64,000 nt of DNA from Prosthecobacter fusiformis (GTDB lineage: Bacteria > Verrucomicrobiota > Verrucomicrobiia > Verrucomicrobiales > Verrucomicrobiaceae): assembly GCF_004364345.1 (NCBI RefSeq), contig NZ_SOCA01000006.1:1-64000 (forward strand), read 5' to 3'. Of the stretch, positions 36,323-45,644 are shown in pieces. Each line of letters opens with the position of its first letter. Within the stretch, counting starts at the first letter, position 1. The translations under genes and the position numbers were made by a program. The notes under the pieces are model-generated. The model worked only from the letters and a program-made list of their open reading frames with translations, ran no database searches and was not told the origin of the DNA.

Positions 36323-36771
36323 TCACTTATCCTGACACCAGTTACTTGTGTGCCCTTTATCGTGAGCAGGACAATTCCGATATCGCTCTGGCTTACGACG
36401 AGCAAATGTCCGGTCCCCTTTACGTCTCCACGCTTCTGGAATTCGAATTTCGCCAAGCCGTGCGACTCCAGGTGTGGTTGCATGCCCAGAATAAACGCAA
36501 GGGCTACAGCCAGGGCGAGGCGAATAGTATGATGGCTGACTGGGAGACCGACATTGCTGCCGGGCACGTCGCCATCATTCCTGCGGACATGGATGCAGTA
36601 CTGCGCATGGCCGAGCATCTTTCCAGCACCCATACATGTCATACAGGAAACCGGACGCTGGACATCCTGCATGTGGCCACGGCCAAGCATCTCTCCGCCA
36701 AGGAATTTCTGAGCTTCGATGCCCGCCAGCGTCAGCTCGCCAAAGCTGCGGGTTTGAAGGTGCCGGTGTAA
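36319..36771 (+). CDS. PIN-domain toxin (VapC type)
   Basis: 150 residues. PIN nuclease acidic residues are in YPDTSY (Asp 6), LEFEFR (Glu), RTLDILHVATA (Asp) and SFDARQ (Asp), which together bind the metal. VapC-type toxins cleave tRNA or rRNA. The start overlaps the antitoxin stop by four bases. A Phd-type antitoxin with a PIN toxin is a common mixed pairing. Confidence 0.92.
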   Translation: MITYPDTSYLCALYREQDNSDIALAYDEQMSGPLYVSTLLEFEFRQAVRLQVWLHAQNKRKGYSQGEANSMMADWETDIAAGHVAIIPADMDAVLRMAEHLSSTHTCHTGNRTLDILHVATAKHLSAKEFLSFDARQRQLAKAAGLKVPV

Positions 36772-36790
36772 GCTCAGCCGCGCCTGGATA

Positions 36791-37189
36791 TCACCAGATC
36801 TTCAGCGGAAAGACCCGGGCGATGCTTTCATAATCCCTGTCCTGATGCAGCAGGTGAGCATCCTGGGTGATAGCGGTGGCGGCGATGAGGCAGTCCATCG
36901 TGCTGCGGATGGTGAATCCTTTGGCCCGACAGCCACGGTATATTTCTGCCGCATACTCATAGACCTCACAGTCCATGACGAAGTAGTCGGGTAGTTCAAA
37001 AAGTTTGAGGATCTTCTTATAGTCCTTGTCATGGCGGATGCCTTGGAGGACCTCGGTGACAATGGGGCCGCAGAGGTAGATATCGGCCTCCAGCTCGATG
37101 AGCTTCCGCAGCTTCAGTCCGGTTTCATCCGTGGCATCCCGGAAAAAACTGATCCAGGCGCTGGTGTCAGGCAGGATCTTAAAACTCAC
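36791..37189 (-). CDS. vapC: PIN-domain toxin VapC
   Basis: 132 residues. PIN acidic residues are present: LPDTSAW (Asp 8), VTEVLQG (Glu about 46), TMDCLIAATA (Asp about 98) and the QDRDY region near 117. It is predicted to be an RNA endonuclease neutralised by the VapB-type product encoded just upstream, with which it overlaps by 11 bases. The module is convergent with the Phd/PIN pair, with 19 bases between them. Confidence 0.92.
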   Translation of the reverse strand: MSFKILPDTSAWISFFRDATDETGLKLRKLIELEADIYLCGPIVTEVLQGIRHDKDYKKILKLFELPDYFVMDCEVYEYAAEIYRGCRAKGFTIRSTMDCLIAATAITQDAHLLHQDRDYESIARVFPLKIW

Positions 37190-37433
37190 GGTTTTTTCTC
37201 GTTATGTTTAAGTCACCGTCCCAGTCCACCTTGCCATGCAAGCTCAACAACTCTTTCATATTGGATCTTCTGACAACTTCTTTTAAAGCGTAGTGTACCA
37301 CGCCTGCCTTGGTCTTGATGCCCGTGATTTCCTGAGCGGCATTCACCAACTGTGTTTCCATCACGATGTTGGTTCTGGAGGTTTCAGGCTCTTCGGGAGG
37401 CTCAGTGTGAGTAGAAGAAATCTGTTTTTTCAT
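37179..37433 (-). CDS. vapB: VapB-type antitoxin (DUF2191-like)
   Basis: 84 residues from ATG 37433; an ATG at 37439 adds two residues. The C-terminal part (TGIKTKAGVVHYALKEVV, then HGKVDWDGDL) matches VapB antitoxins of the DUF2191 group. The ribbon-helix-helix strand is TSRTNIVME, preceded by an unusually long acidic Pro/Glu N-terminus of about 20 residues. A perfect inverted repeat overlaps the start codon, which suggests autoregulation. Confidence 0.9.
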   Translation of the reverse strand: MKKQISSTHTEPPEEPETSRTNIVMETQLVNAAQEITGIKTKAGVVHYALKEVVRRSNMKELLSLHGKVDWDGDLNITRKNREF

Positions 37434-37460
37434 ACACATGAATATCAAAATAATGTGTAT
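37432..37460. promoter_or_regulatory. Inverted repeat operator of vapBC
   Basis: ATACACAT (37432-37439) and ATGTGTAT (37453-37460) form a perfect 8-bp inverted repeat with centres 21 bp apart, two helical turns. The inner arm covers the vapB start codon. The position fits a VapBC autoregulatory operator. Confidence 0.7.
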
Positions 37461-37545
37461 TCGCAAGCGTTTTCGTTTTTGCTTCCCAGATGGGGTAAGC
37501 TCACTGCAAGATTCCGTGAAGAATCCCTGTTCCCTGCCTCTGCCT

Positions 37546-38766
37546 ATGAAGTCCAGCCTTGTTACCCTTCTTGCCCTCACGGCTATTGCCGCCCAGGCCG
37601 CGCCTACTTTTAAAAAGATCACTCTCACGGAAGAGTTCGTGGCCGAAGGCGCGCACTTTGCGGATTTTGATCACGATGGTCACAATGACATCTGTGCCGG
37701 GCCATACATCTGGAAGGGACCGGAATTTAAAGACCGAATCGAATACACCACACCAGCGGAGAAGGCCTATGATCCGGGCAAAGGCTACAGCGATTATTTC
37801 CTGACCTATACGCATGACTTTAACAGCGATGGCTGGAGCGACATTCTGGTTTTCTCCTGGCCGGGCAAGGAAACCTGGGTGTTTGAAAACCCCCAGAACA
37901 AGCCCGGTCCCTGGACCCGGCATACGATTTTTGACGTTACGGACAACGAATCCCCGACGATCGGCGACATGAATGGCGATGGCAAACCTGAGCTTATTTG
38001 CCACACCAGCAGCGGCAGCCAACCACCCAAAGGCGGACGCCTTGGCTATGCAGAGATCGATTGGGCGAATCCCTTTGGCAAAGCCCGTTTTCGCCCCATC
38101 ACCCCTGTGACGGAGGAGAACGATAAAAAGTATTTCCGCTACACTCATGGTTATGGCTTTGGCGATGTAAACGGTGATGGTCGCCCCGATCTCCTCACCA
38201 AGGAAGGCTGGTTCGAGCAACCTGCGGACACGAAGGAAGACAAGGACTGGACCTTTCATGCAGCGCCTTTTGCCCCTGAAGGTGAGCGCGGCGGATCCTT
38301 CATCCTGGTCTATGATGTCAATGGCGATGGCCGCAATGACGTCATCAGCAGCCACAATGCGCATGGTTTTGGCCTAAGCTGGTATGAGCAGAAAGAAGAC
38401 GGCAGTTTCATGGATCACAAGCTCATGGGCAACACGGTGGAGGATAGCGCCGTGGGAGTAAAATTTAGCCAGCTTCATGCCATGCAGATGGCTGACATGG
38501 ATGGTGATGGTATCTTGGATTTGGTCACCGGTAAGCGCCGCTGGGCCCATGGTCCTCTGAAGGATGACGAGCCGAATGCAGCCCCAGTGCTCTACTGGTT
38601 CAAAATCCAGCGCGATGGCAAAGGCGGCGCAACATTCACTCCTCATCTGATCGACGACAACAGCGGCGTCGGCACCGAGGTGACTCCGGGCGATGTCAAC
38701 AAAGACGGCAAACTGGACGTCGTCATCGGCAACAAAAAAGGCGTCTTCGTTTTCCTCCAGGAGTGA
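37546..38766 (+). CDS. Secreted FG-GAP/VCBS repeat protein
   Basis: 406 residues from ATG 37546, with a signal peptide of about 18 residues (MKSSLVTLLALTAIAAQA). At least seven calcium-binding repeat loops are visible: DFDHDGHND, DFNSDGWSD, DMNGDGKPE, DVNGDGRPD, DVNGDGRND, DMDGDGILD and DVNKDGKLD. These spell a beta-propeller of the FG-GAP type, exported and probably sugar- or protein-binding. The earlier in-frame ATG at 37438 overlaps the vapB operator and gives no signal peptide at the N-terminus. Confidence 0.88.
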   Translation: MKSSLVTLLALTAIAAQAAPTFKKITLTEEFVAEGAHFADFDHDGHNDICAGPYIWKGPEFKDRIEYTTPAEKAYDPGKGYSDYFLTYTHDFNSDGWSDILVFSWPGKETWVFENPQNKPGPWTRHTIFDVTDNESPTIGDMNGDGKPELICHTSSGSQPPKGGRLGYAEIDWANPFGKARFRPITPVTEENDKKYFRYTHGYGFGDVNGDGRPDLLTKEGWFEQPADTKEDKDWTFHAAPFAPEGERGGSFILVYDVNGDGRNDVISSHNAHGFGLSWYEQKEDGSFMDHKLMGNTVEDSAVGVKFSQLHAMQMADMDGDGILDLVTGKRRWAHGPLKDDEPNAAPVLYWFKIQRDGKGGATFTPHLIDDNSGVGTEVTPGDVNKDGKLDVVIGNKKGVFVFLQE

Positions 38767-38883
38767 TCCTCCCCGGTGCCCTGGTGGCTGTGGATAAAGA
38801 AGTGTAAAGTATCGGCAAGCCTCATATTTGGACCAAATTTCGAGGCCGAAATCTCCGTTCTGTGAGGAGTGCCTGTCCATCCT

Positions 38884-40146
38884 ATGAACACTCTCTCCAC
38901 CCTCAATCGGCGCCACTTTCTCGGCGCTGCGGCGACCACGGCTAGCGGGCTTCTTTTGCCTGAATTGCTGCGGCTGAAGGCGGCTCCTGGTGAAGTGGCT
39001 TCCACGGAGCATTTCTGGTATCGTCTCGCGCCTGCCGGGCCTTATGTGGATTCTCAGCGTGACAACAAGGCCTTCGGTTTCGAAGCTGGGAAGATCCTCC
39101 TTTCTGAGGACAACGGCCTCACCTGGCCGCACAGCGCCCCTTTTGCGGACGCTCAAAACATCACCTTCAGTTGCTTCCTCAAAAACGGCAACATCGTCTT
39201 CGCCACCCGCGCGCAGCTTTTCCTGAGCACGGACAACCTCAGGACCCACCGGCCCATCACGGTGAAGAACCCCGACGGCAGCGACTACCTGCCGCATACG
39301 CCGAAGGATCCCGAGCAGCCGGGCTGGTATTTCCACCCGCTGGATGGGGAGCACACCTGGGAGGTGGATGGCAAGGAGATGCTTGTCTGGGGGAACTACT
39401 GCAATGTCCGCGGTGGCCCGGTACCTGTAAACATCTACTACTCCACCGACAGCGGCGAGACCGTCAAGGTGGCGTATGCCTTTGGTCAAAATCCCCACTT
39501 TCAGGAAAAGGGCGGCGACCCGGCCAAGCCCCTGGGCAATGCGGCGAACAAGCTCATCGCCCGCCACATCCACAACGTCACCTACAATCCCGCCGAGAAA
39601 GCCTTTTACGCCTGCACTGGAGACATCGACCGCGGCCACGGCAACGAGTGCCACTGGCTACGCGGCACCTACGATGCGCAGGCCGATGCCTGGGACTGGA
39701 AAGCCATCGTCACCGTCAATTCCAACTCCCGCTTCAAATCCGGCGGCATCAATTTTGTGGACGGCAAGGTTTACTGGATCGCCGATGCCAACGGCCCCAA
39801 ATTTGGGCCGCTGCATGACCGCGGCATCTTCACCTGTGATCCGGCGGACATCCCGAACAAGGCCGCCCACACCATGTTGTTCAATCCCGGTTTTGAATCC
39901 GCCAACATGCTGGTTCAGGATGGCGTGATGCTGGCCACGCATTGTGCCCCTGCATCCACCTATGCCACTGGCATCATTTACTCGCCGGATATGGGCAAGA
40001 CCTGGGCGCAGTATGACCTCAAGGAGTTCGGCCCACGCTCCGGCTGCCGCATCCATAAAAAGAACAGCGACGGCTGGTTCCGCATGGATCTGAGATCCGG
40101 CTGGATCGACCGCGCTGAGGTGCTGTTCATCAAGCCGAAAGTTTAA
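38884..40146 (+). CDS. Tat-exported sialidase-like (BNR) beta-propeller protein
   Basis: 420 residues from ATG 38884. The N-terminus has a twin-arginine signal (NRRHFLGAAATTASGLLLP). Asp-box-like repeats occur (LSEDNGLTWPHS, YYSTDSGETVKV, IYSPDMGKTWAQ), which mark the sialidase/exo-glycosidase propeller fold. A hydrolytic role on glycans is possible, but no full catalytic set could be assigned. It follows the FG-GAP gene on the same strand after 117 bases. Confidence 0.8.
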   Translation: MNTLSTLNRRHFLGAAATTASGLLLPELLRLKAAPGEVASTEHFWYRLAPAGPYVDSQRDNKAFGFEAGKILLSEDNGLTWPHSAPFADAQNITFSCFLKNGNIVFATRAQLFLSTDNLRTHRPITVKNPDGSDYLPHTPKDPEQPGWYFHPLDGEHTWEVDGKEMLVWGNYCNVRGGPVPVNIYYSTDSGETVKVAYAFGQNPHFQEKGGDPAKPLGNAANKLIARHIHNVTYNPAEKAFYACTGDIDRGHGNECHWLRGTYDAQADAWDWKAIVTVNSNSRFKSGGINFVDGKVYWIADANGPKFGPLHDRGIFTCDPADIPNKAAHTMLFNPGFESANMLVQDGVMLATHCAPASTYATGIIYSPDMGKTWAQYDLKEFGPRSGCRIHKKNSDGWFRMDLRSGWIDRAEVLFIKPKV

Positions 40147-40228
40147 AGGATAAAGCGACGGCCATTGCATCTTGCAGCTTTACCATCTGCGGCTTGGAAT
40201 CAGTGCGGTGCACTCTTAGAATGGCGGC

Positions 40229-41629
40229 ATGATATCATCAAAAAATCCTCCTGCTGCTCCTCAGGTGGTGCAGACCCACGGGCATACGCCCAGGCTCTGG
40301 AGGGATCGAAGCATCATCTTTTTTGCCAATGTCCTGGCGGGTTTTTTCGAAAACGAGGAACTGGCAGCCCTGCTGAAAAAAGAGATCAGCGGTGCGGATT
40401 CGTATGGCGGGCGTCTTTTGCCCATCATGGGCCTGCTCTTTGCAGGTGGTAAAAATCTGCTGGTTTTGGAGCGCGAGCCAGATGCCGCATTGACTGCCTA
40501 TTTCAAGGATGATCTCGGCCTGAATCTCCCTGAAATCTCTCTGCTGACCTATCCAGAATATCTGGAGCTCGGCACCGCTTTGCGGGGTGGCGACTCAGTT
40601 CCTCTGCCCTTTCCCCAGCAACTCAACGATTGGCAAAATCACCCCGCAGATACACTGGACGGATACGTGACGGATGAGATCATCGCCACCCTCGCCCGTC
40701 AGTTAGGCAAGCGTACGCTATCCACTTCCCAAGGCAGCAAGCAGGGTAACAACAAGCTCCTCCTTCATCAGCATCTGGAGAAATCCGGCTTGCCTGTGTT
40801 TAAAACACGTCTTGCTACCGGTCCCGATGATGTGCAGCGCTGCCTGGATGAACTCGCCGCCTTGGGATATGAATCCGCCGTGGTGAAGTCCCAGATTGGT
40901 GCCTCTGGCATCGGCCTCATGAAGCTGTGCACGAAGGGAAGTGGAGAGGCCGTTCCAGAGCTCTTTTTTTATGAGGGGCCCTGCATGGTACAGGGTTGGA
41001 TTCGACCAGGGATGAATGACATTACGCATGTCTTCAGCCCCAGCGTCCAGATGTTTCTGGATCACGAATCCGTCTATCTTTATGACCTGACCGAGCAGAT
41101 CCTCAGCCAGGACAGTGTGCATCAGGGGAATGAATCCCCACCTCCATATCTGGCGGATTTCCCCGGTCTTAAAGAAGAGCTTTTTCGTCAGGCCAGCACC
41201 GCTGGCACTTGGCTACATGAGCAGGGTTATCGCGGCACAGCCAGTGTGGATTATCTCGTCGCTGCACTGGAGACTGCCGGTGCCTTTCGTGCTTATTCAT
41301 GTGAGATCAATGCCCGCGTCACCGGTGCCACCTATCCTTCCGTTCTTGCACGTCATTACTTTCCGGCGGGTGCCTGGCTCATGAGAAATCTCAAGCTCAG
41401 CCTGCCGCTCGCAGGCTCCACCATTCTGAAGCTTCTTGAGGATCACCGTCACCTCTTCCATCCAGATCGCGCAGGCGGCATCCTGCCTATCAATTTTAAT
41501 CTGACGCCAGATGGCCTTGTTGAAAAAGGCCAGTTTCTCTGCCTTGGAGAAAGCACCGCCGAATGCCACGCCATGCTCCAACGTGCTGAGGAGGATCTGC
41601 CGCTGGATTGGGAATATGTGCGTGACTGA
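40229..41629 (+). CDS. ATP-grasp peptide ligase, PGM1-like
   Basis: 466 residues. The N-terminal part to about 160 resembles the pre-ATP-grasp domain. The ATP-grasp fold follows, with AVVKSQIGASGIGLMKL as the nucleotide-binding loop region and SCEINARVTGATYP carrying the metal-binding Glu/Asn/Arg set. The C-terminus (about 410-466; HPDRAGGILPINFNL, then FLCLGES) resembles the PGM1_C domain. PGM1 of pheganomycin biosynthesis joins a modified amino acid to a peptide. An M20 peptidase starts 21 bases downstream. The ligase substrates are unknown. Confidence 0.78.
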   Translation: MISSKNPPAAPQVVQTHGHTPRLWRDRSIIFFANVLAGFFENEELAALLKKEISGADSYGGRLLPIMGLLFAGGKNLLVLEREPDAALTAYFKDDLGLNLPEISLLTYPEYLELGTALRGGDSVPLPFPQQLNDWQNHPADTLDGYVTDEIIATLARQLGKRTLSTSQGSKQGNNKLLLHQHLEKSGLPVFKTRLATGPDDVQRCLDELAALGYESAVVKSQIGASGIGLMKLCTKGSGEAVPELFFYEGPCMVQGWIRPGMNDITHVFSPSVQMFLDHESVYLYDLTEQILSQDSVHQGNESPPPYLADFPGLKEELFRQASTAGTWLHEQGYRGTASVDYLVAALETAGAFRAYSCEINARVTGATYPSVLARHYFPAGAWLMRNLKLSLPLAGSTILKLLEDHRHLFHPDRAGGILPINFNLTPDGLVEKGQFLCLGESTAECHAMLQRAEEDLPLDWEYVRD

Positions 41630-41650
41630 TTTCCTTGCTGTGACCCATTC

Positions 41651-42775
41651 ATGAGTTTCTCTTCACCTCTGCTTGAACGCCTCGTCGCCCTGACTCGGGA
41701 TCTTATTCTCATCCCCAGCACCGATACCCGTCCCCACGAGCGCGCGCGTTGTTTCGCCTTTCTGCGCGATCATCTGGAAGCTGTGGACGGTGTTTGCATC
41801 CGTGAGTTTGAGAGTGATGGCTACGGTTCCTTGGTGGCCAGCCCGATGGGAGCGGAAAATCCCGAAATCCTCATGGTGGCCCATTTGGATGTCATTGATC
41901 ATCCAGACATGGACGTTTACCGCTCCTCCGTCCGGGATGGGCGCATTTATGGCCCTGGGGCAGGGGATATGAAGGGGCAGGTGGCGATCATGGTGGAGCT
42001 TTTTTGCCAGCTCCAGCGCCAGTATCCGGGACTCTCCTTTGGCCTCGCCATTACCTCGGATGAAGAGATCGGCGGGCACCATGGAGTGAAGCATCTTTTT
42101 GAAAGGATGGGCTTGCGATGCGGAGTGGCCATCGTGCCTGATGGTGGCTCCATCAATGACATCACCGTCGCGGAAAAAGGCATCCTTCATGCACGACTGA
42201 GCTGTCAGGGAAAAGAGGGCCATGCTGCACGTCCTTGGCTCACGCCTAACGCATTGTTATATCTCACAGAAGCCGTCGTCCGCGTCACCCAAGACATGGG
42301 TGCTCTCAAATCCAGAGCGGACATCACGGACGACCACTGGTATCCCACCTGCGTGCCTACGGTCCTGCGTACCGCTAATCAAACACTCAATTGCATCCCT
42401 GGCGAAGCCTACGCCTGTCTGGACATCCGCTTTCCTTATCCGCTGACTGTTGTGGAAATGCTGGATCAGGTCCGCCAGTCTGCGGGCGCGGGCATCGAGG
42501 TGGAAGAACTCATGTCCGCACCGCCTACCCAGCTCGCACCGGATCCCCTTTATTTGCAAATCACCTATGAGCTGACCCAGCAGCCAGTCAACAGGGTCCG
42601 GGCCTCAGGCGGCAGCGATGCTCGTTTCATCTCCCAGCACGGCATTCCTGTGATCCTCTCCCGCCCCCTCGTCGGCTCCATGCATAGCCCAGAAGAATGG
42701 ATCGACATTGAATCCATGGGACTCTACTACCGCATCTGCGAAGAGTTTATTCTTCGGAAGCTGGGCCTCAGATAA
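41651..42775 (+). CDS. M20-family metallopeptidase / deacylase
   Basis: 374 residues. Zinc ligands sit in VAHLDVI (His), GAGDMKG (bridging Asp), TSDEEIGG (catalytic Glu and ligand Glu), and near the C-terminus GSMHSPEEW (His). The dimerisation-domain motif GHAARP is present, as is the SGGSDARF motif. It has the form of ArgE/DapE/CPG2-type amidohydrolases, which release amino acids from N-acyl or dipeptide substrates. The tight spacing to the ATP-grasp ligase suggests that the two make and cleave related amides. Confidence 0.9.
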   Translation: MSFSSPLLERLVALTRDLILIPSTDTRPHERARCFAFLRDHLEAVDGVCIREFESDGYGSLVASPMGAENPEILMVAHLDVIDHPDMDVYRSSVRDGRIYGPGAGDMKGQVAIMVELFCQLQRQYPGLSFGLAITSDEEIGGHHGVKHLFERMGLRCGVAIVPDGGSINDITVAEKGILHARLSCQGKEGHAARPWLTPNALLYLTEAVVRVTQDMGALKSRADITDDHWYPTCVPTVLRTANQTLNCIPGEAYACLDIRFPYPLTVVEMLDQVRQSAGAGIEVEELMSAPPTQLAPDPLYLQITYELTQQPVNRVRASGGSDARFISQHGIPVILSRPLVGSMHSPEEWIDIESMGLYYRICEEFILRKLGLR

Positions 42776-42886
42776 TCGCAGACTTACCACCGCGGATGGC
42801 TCTGGCGGAAGGAAAGAGGCAATCAGACAGAAAGTCATTGCGAGAGTCCGGCGTTTCCCCTGTAATCGCCGCGATTCTCCCGACCC

Positions 42887-44407
42887 ATGACAACCGTCTC
42901 CACCTCCACGACCAAGCCCGACATGAAGTTGTTCTGGGCGTGCTTCATCGCCCTTGTCGCCACTTCGTTTGTTTTTGGCGTCCGTGCCAATACGATGGTG
43001 CAGCTTCAGGATGCCTTCAATTTGTCCGAGCAGCAAAAGGGCAACATCGGCGGTGCTGGCATGTGGCCCTTCGCCATCAGCATCATCTTCTTCAGCCTCA
43101 TCATTGACCGCATCGGGTATAAGCTCGTCGCCCTCTTTGCCATCGCCTGTCACACCATCTCCCTGGTTCTCACGGTGCAGGCCACGGGTTACAGTTCGTT
43201 TTATTGGGCCACCTTGCTCATCGCCATCGCCAATGGCTCAGTAGAGGCTTTTGTGAATCCTGTGGTCGCCACCATGTTCCCTCGGGAAAAGGCCAAATGG
43301 CTGAACATCTTGCATGCAGGTTGGCCGGCCGGTCTGGCGCTTGGGGCACTTTCCACTGTCTTATTGGAAGGGCAAAACTGGCAGACAAAGTACTCTATGT
43401 GCTTCATCCCGCTGGTCATTTATGCCATCCTTACGCTGCCGCGCATGTTCCCCGTCAATGAGCGAGTCGCTGCCGGTGTCAGTTACCGGGACATGCTGCG
43501 CGAGGTGGGCGGCGTGGGCTTCTTCATCCTGGGTTCACTGCTTTATTTCGCCATCATGCAGATGGCTGGAAAAGAAGTCTCCCTGGCTTCATCGGCCCTC
43601 ATGGGTGTCGTCATTGGCATTGCCGCTTTCATCTATACCCGGTCACCGGGAAACTGGCTCTTTCTTGTGGTGCTCATCACCATCGGGCCGCTGGCCACGA
43701 CGGAACTGGGCACCGATGGCTGGATGCCGGACCTGCTGACCCTTAATGGCCCTGGGGCGGATTTTCCGAATTTCGCCACTTGGATCTTTGTCTATGTTTC
43801 CACCATCATGACCGTGCTGCGGTTTTATGCGGGACCCATCGTCCACCGCTTCTCCCCCATTGGCCTGCTGGTCATCGGGACCGTCATTGCCATCACTGGT
43901 CTGCTCATGCTTTCCCACTCCGTCGGTTGGGCCATTCTTGGTGCCTCTACCGTGTATGCCTTGGGAAAAACCTTTCTCTGGAGCACCACCCTGGGCATGA
44001 CCTCCGAGCAGTTTCCCAAAGGCGGTGCCCTGACCCTCAATGGCGTTTCCGCTGTGGGCGTGCTTTTCCTGGGAGTTCTGGGAAGCCCCTACATCGGCTA
44101 CCAGCAGGACTTGGCGATGGAGAAAAAGCTCAGCTCTTCGGAAAACGCAGCTCTCTATGCCCAGGTGAAAGGTGAGCCTAAAAAGGGCATGTTTGGCCTC
44201 ACCCCCACGCTGGATCAGGAAAAAATCCAGGCGTTGCCACCTGCTGAGCAAAAACAATTAGAAGCCGTCCAGGCCACCACCAAGCGCAGCGCCTTCACCA
44301 CCATCGCCATTCTGCCCACCTTCATGCTGGTCTGTTACCTCGGCCTGTTCTTCTGGTTCCGCAGCCGGGGTGGGTATAAGCCTGTCGAGATCGGTGCCGG
44401 GCACTGA
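42887..44407 (+). CDS. MFS transporter (paralogue 1)
   Basis: 506 residues with about twelve hydrophobic helices. The segment NGSVEAFVNPVVATMFP...NILHAGWPAG is shared with the second transporter at 45998, which marks them as paralogues within one MFS subfamily (FucP-like). A soluble insert of about 60 residues lies before the last helix. It follows the M20 peptidase after 111 bases. Substrate unknown; export or import of the ligase product is a possibility. Confidence 0.88.
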   Translation: MTTVSTSTTKPDMKLFWACFIALVATSFVFGVRANTMVQLQDAFNLSEQQKGNIGGAGMWPFAISIIFFSLIIDRIGYKLVALFAIACHTISLVLTVQATGYSSFYWATLLIAIANGSVEAFVNPVVATMFPREKAKWLNILHAGWPAGLALGALSTVLLEGQNWQTKYSMCFIPLVIYAILTLPRMFPVNERVAAGVSYRDMLREVGGVGFFILGSLLYFAIMQMAGKEVSLASSALMGVVIGIAAFIYTRSPGNWLFLVVLITIGPLATTELGTDGWMPDLLTLNGPGADFPNFATWIFVYVSTIMTVLRFYAGPIVHRFSPIGLLVIGTVIAITGLLMLSHSVGWAILGASTVYALGKTFLWSTTLGMTSEQFPKGGALTLNGVSAVGVLFLGVLGSPYIGYQQDLAMEKKLSSSENAALYAQVKGEPKKGMFGLTPTLDQEKIQALPPAEQKQLEAVQATTKRSAFTTIAILPTFMLVCYLGLFFWFRSRGGYKPVEIGAGH

Positions 44408-44444
44408 CGAAAGGGCTTCGCTTTGAGCCTGCGAGAAAAGGCTG

Positions 44445-44474
44445 GGCCGCTTCAGCGTTGCGCTTGAAGCGGCC
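44445..44474. terminator. Hairpin between convergent genes, possible bidirectional terminator
   Basis: GGCCGCTTCAGCG (44445-44457) pairs with CGCTTGAAGCGGCC (44461-44474) with a single bulged A. There is no T-run on either side, so termination efficiency is uncertain. It lies between the stops of the MFS gene and the convergent secreted-protein gene. Confidence 0.5.
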
Positions 44475-44492
44475 GCAGAAAGCTAGCCCGCA

Positions 44493-45644
44493 TTAGGGAG
44501 CAGCAGAGGCGGATGGTGCAGCCACCGCTTCCCGATACTGCTTCACGGAGACCGCATCTGGAATACGTCCTGCTTTGGTCAACTCAGCTTCCATCTGCTG
44601 GAGGCGAGTTTTATAGGGAGTCAGCAGGGCCGTGTGGCTTTTGCTGCGCTGTTCGTCCAGTTTGGCCAAACTAGTCCGGTAGATGCCGCGCAGGCTTTTC
44701 AGGGCTTCGGGCGTCTTGGCATCATCGGTTGTGGGTAGGGATTTTTTGTCGCCGATCCACTTCATTTCATCCTGGATCGCTAGCACCGTATCCAGTTGAC
44801 CGGCGCTTTGCGCAGACGCAGAGGCCCGGTCCAGGCCAGCCAGATAGCCGCTGTTCAGCTTGCTCACCTCCGCGTCATAAATGCCGGTCACACGCTCGCC
44901 CATCAGCGCCTCATATTGGGTTCTGAGGGCCGCCGCTTCCGGGGGCAGGGGCAGAGTGGATGCTGCAGGGCCCGTGTAAGCTGCCTGCGGTGCAGGGGCC
45001 ACCGTCACCGGCACCGTGCTGCCATCAAGGAGCTGATACTCATAAAATTTGAAGATCGTGCCACTCCCGGAAAGCCCGATCCGGCCCTCCTTGTATTCAT
45101 CATCCTTGGCCGAGCCTATGCATTTGTCTCCCAGCCACACCGTCAGCGTGTTGCCCGTGGCCGCCAGCGTGACCATTTCCCCAGTCGAATGGATCTTCTT
45201 GGTATCTGCTTGAAACTCCGCCAATACGATGACCTTGGATTCTCCGTCATAGGGCTGGCGGAGCGGAGTGTATTTGATGATCGACACCGTATCATTCAGG
45301 ATTCGCACCTGATAATCCCTGCCCCCGCCAGCGACATTTCTGACCGTGAGCTGGGCAGCTCTGTCCTTGTACATCGTCATGAATGACCGCACCGCCACGT
45401 CACGAAAATTCGTCGCGTTGGTGTAAGCATAACGCACTTTAAAAGACCCGTCGGGCTGGATCGTGAATTCCTTTTCACGAAAGTCCTTCGGCGCTTCCAG
45501 GCGTACCCATTTGGCGGGATCCAGCTTGGGAACATTGAGGGCGGCAGAAGCATCCGCCTGGCCTTGCACCGAATGAGGCAGCAGCGTGAGCAACAGACTG
45601 GTAACGATGGCCCAGGGTGAAGAAGAGAAGAAGGGATGATTCAT
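44493..45644 (-). CDS. Secreted protein with C-terminal helical repeat, unknown function
   Basis: 383 residues from ATG 45644. A signal peptide of about 28 residues ends near SVQGQA. Residues about 40-215 look beta-rich, like a DUF1080/concanavalin-type domain (GEMVTLAATGNTLTVWLGD, EGRIGLSGSGTIFKFYEYQL). Residues about 240-370 are alpha-helical, Ala/Glu-rich and probably coiled coil, with a repeated L-x3-Y-x3-L-x2-L pattern. Proteins of this kind are common in Planctomycetes and Verrucomicrobia, without known roles. The 85 in-frame residues further upstream lack coding character. Confidence 0.7.
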   Translation of the reverse strand: MNHPFFSSSPWAIVTSLLLTLLPHSVQGQADASAALNVPKLDPAKWVRLEAPKDFREKEFTIQPDGSFKVRYAYTNATNFRDVAVRSFMTMYKDRAAQLTVRNVAGGGRDYQVRILNDTVSIIKYTPLRQPYDGESKVIVLAEFQADTKKIHSTGEMVTLAATGNTLTVWLGDKCIGSAKDDEYKEGRIGLSGSGTIFKFYEYQLLDGSTVPVTVAPAPQAAYTGPAASTLPLPPEAAALRTQYEALMGERVTGIYDAEVSKLNSGYLAGLDRASASAQSAGQLDTVLAIQDEMKWIGDKKSLPTTDDAKTPEALKSLRGIYRTSLAKLDEQRSKSHTALLTPYKTRLQQMEAELTKAGRIPDAVSVKQYREAVAAPSASAAP

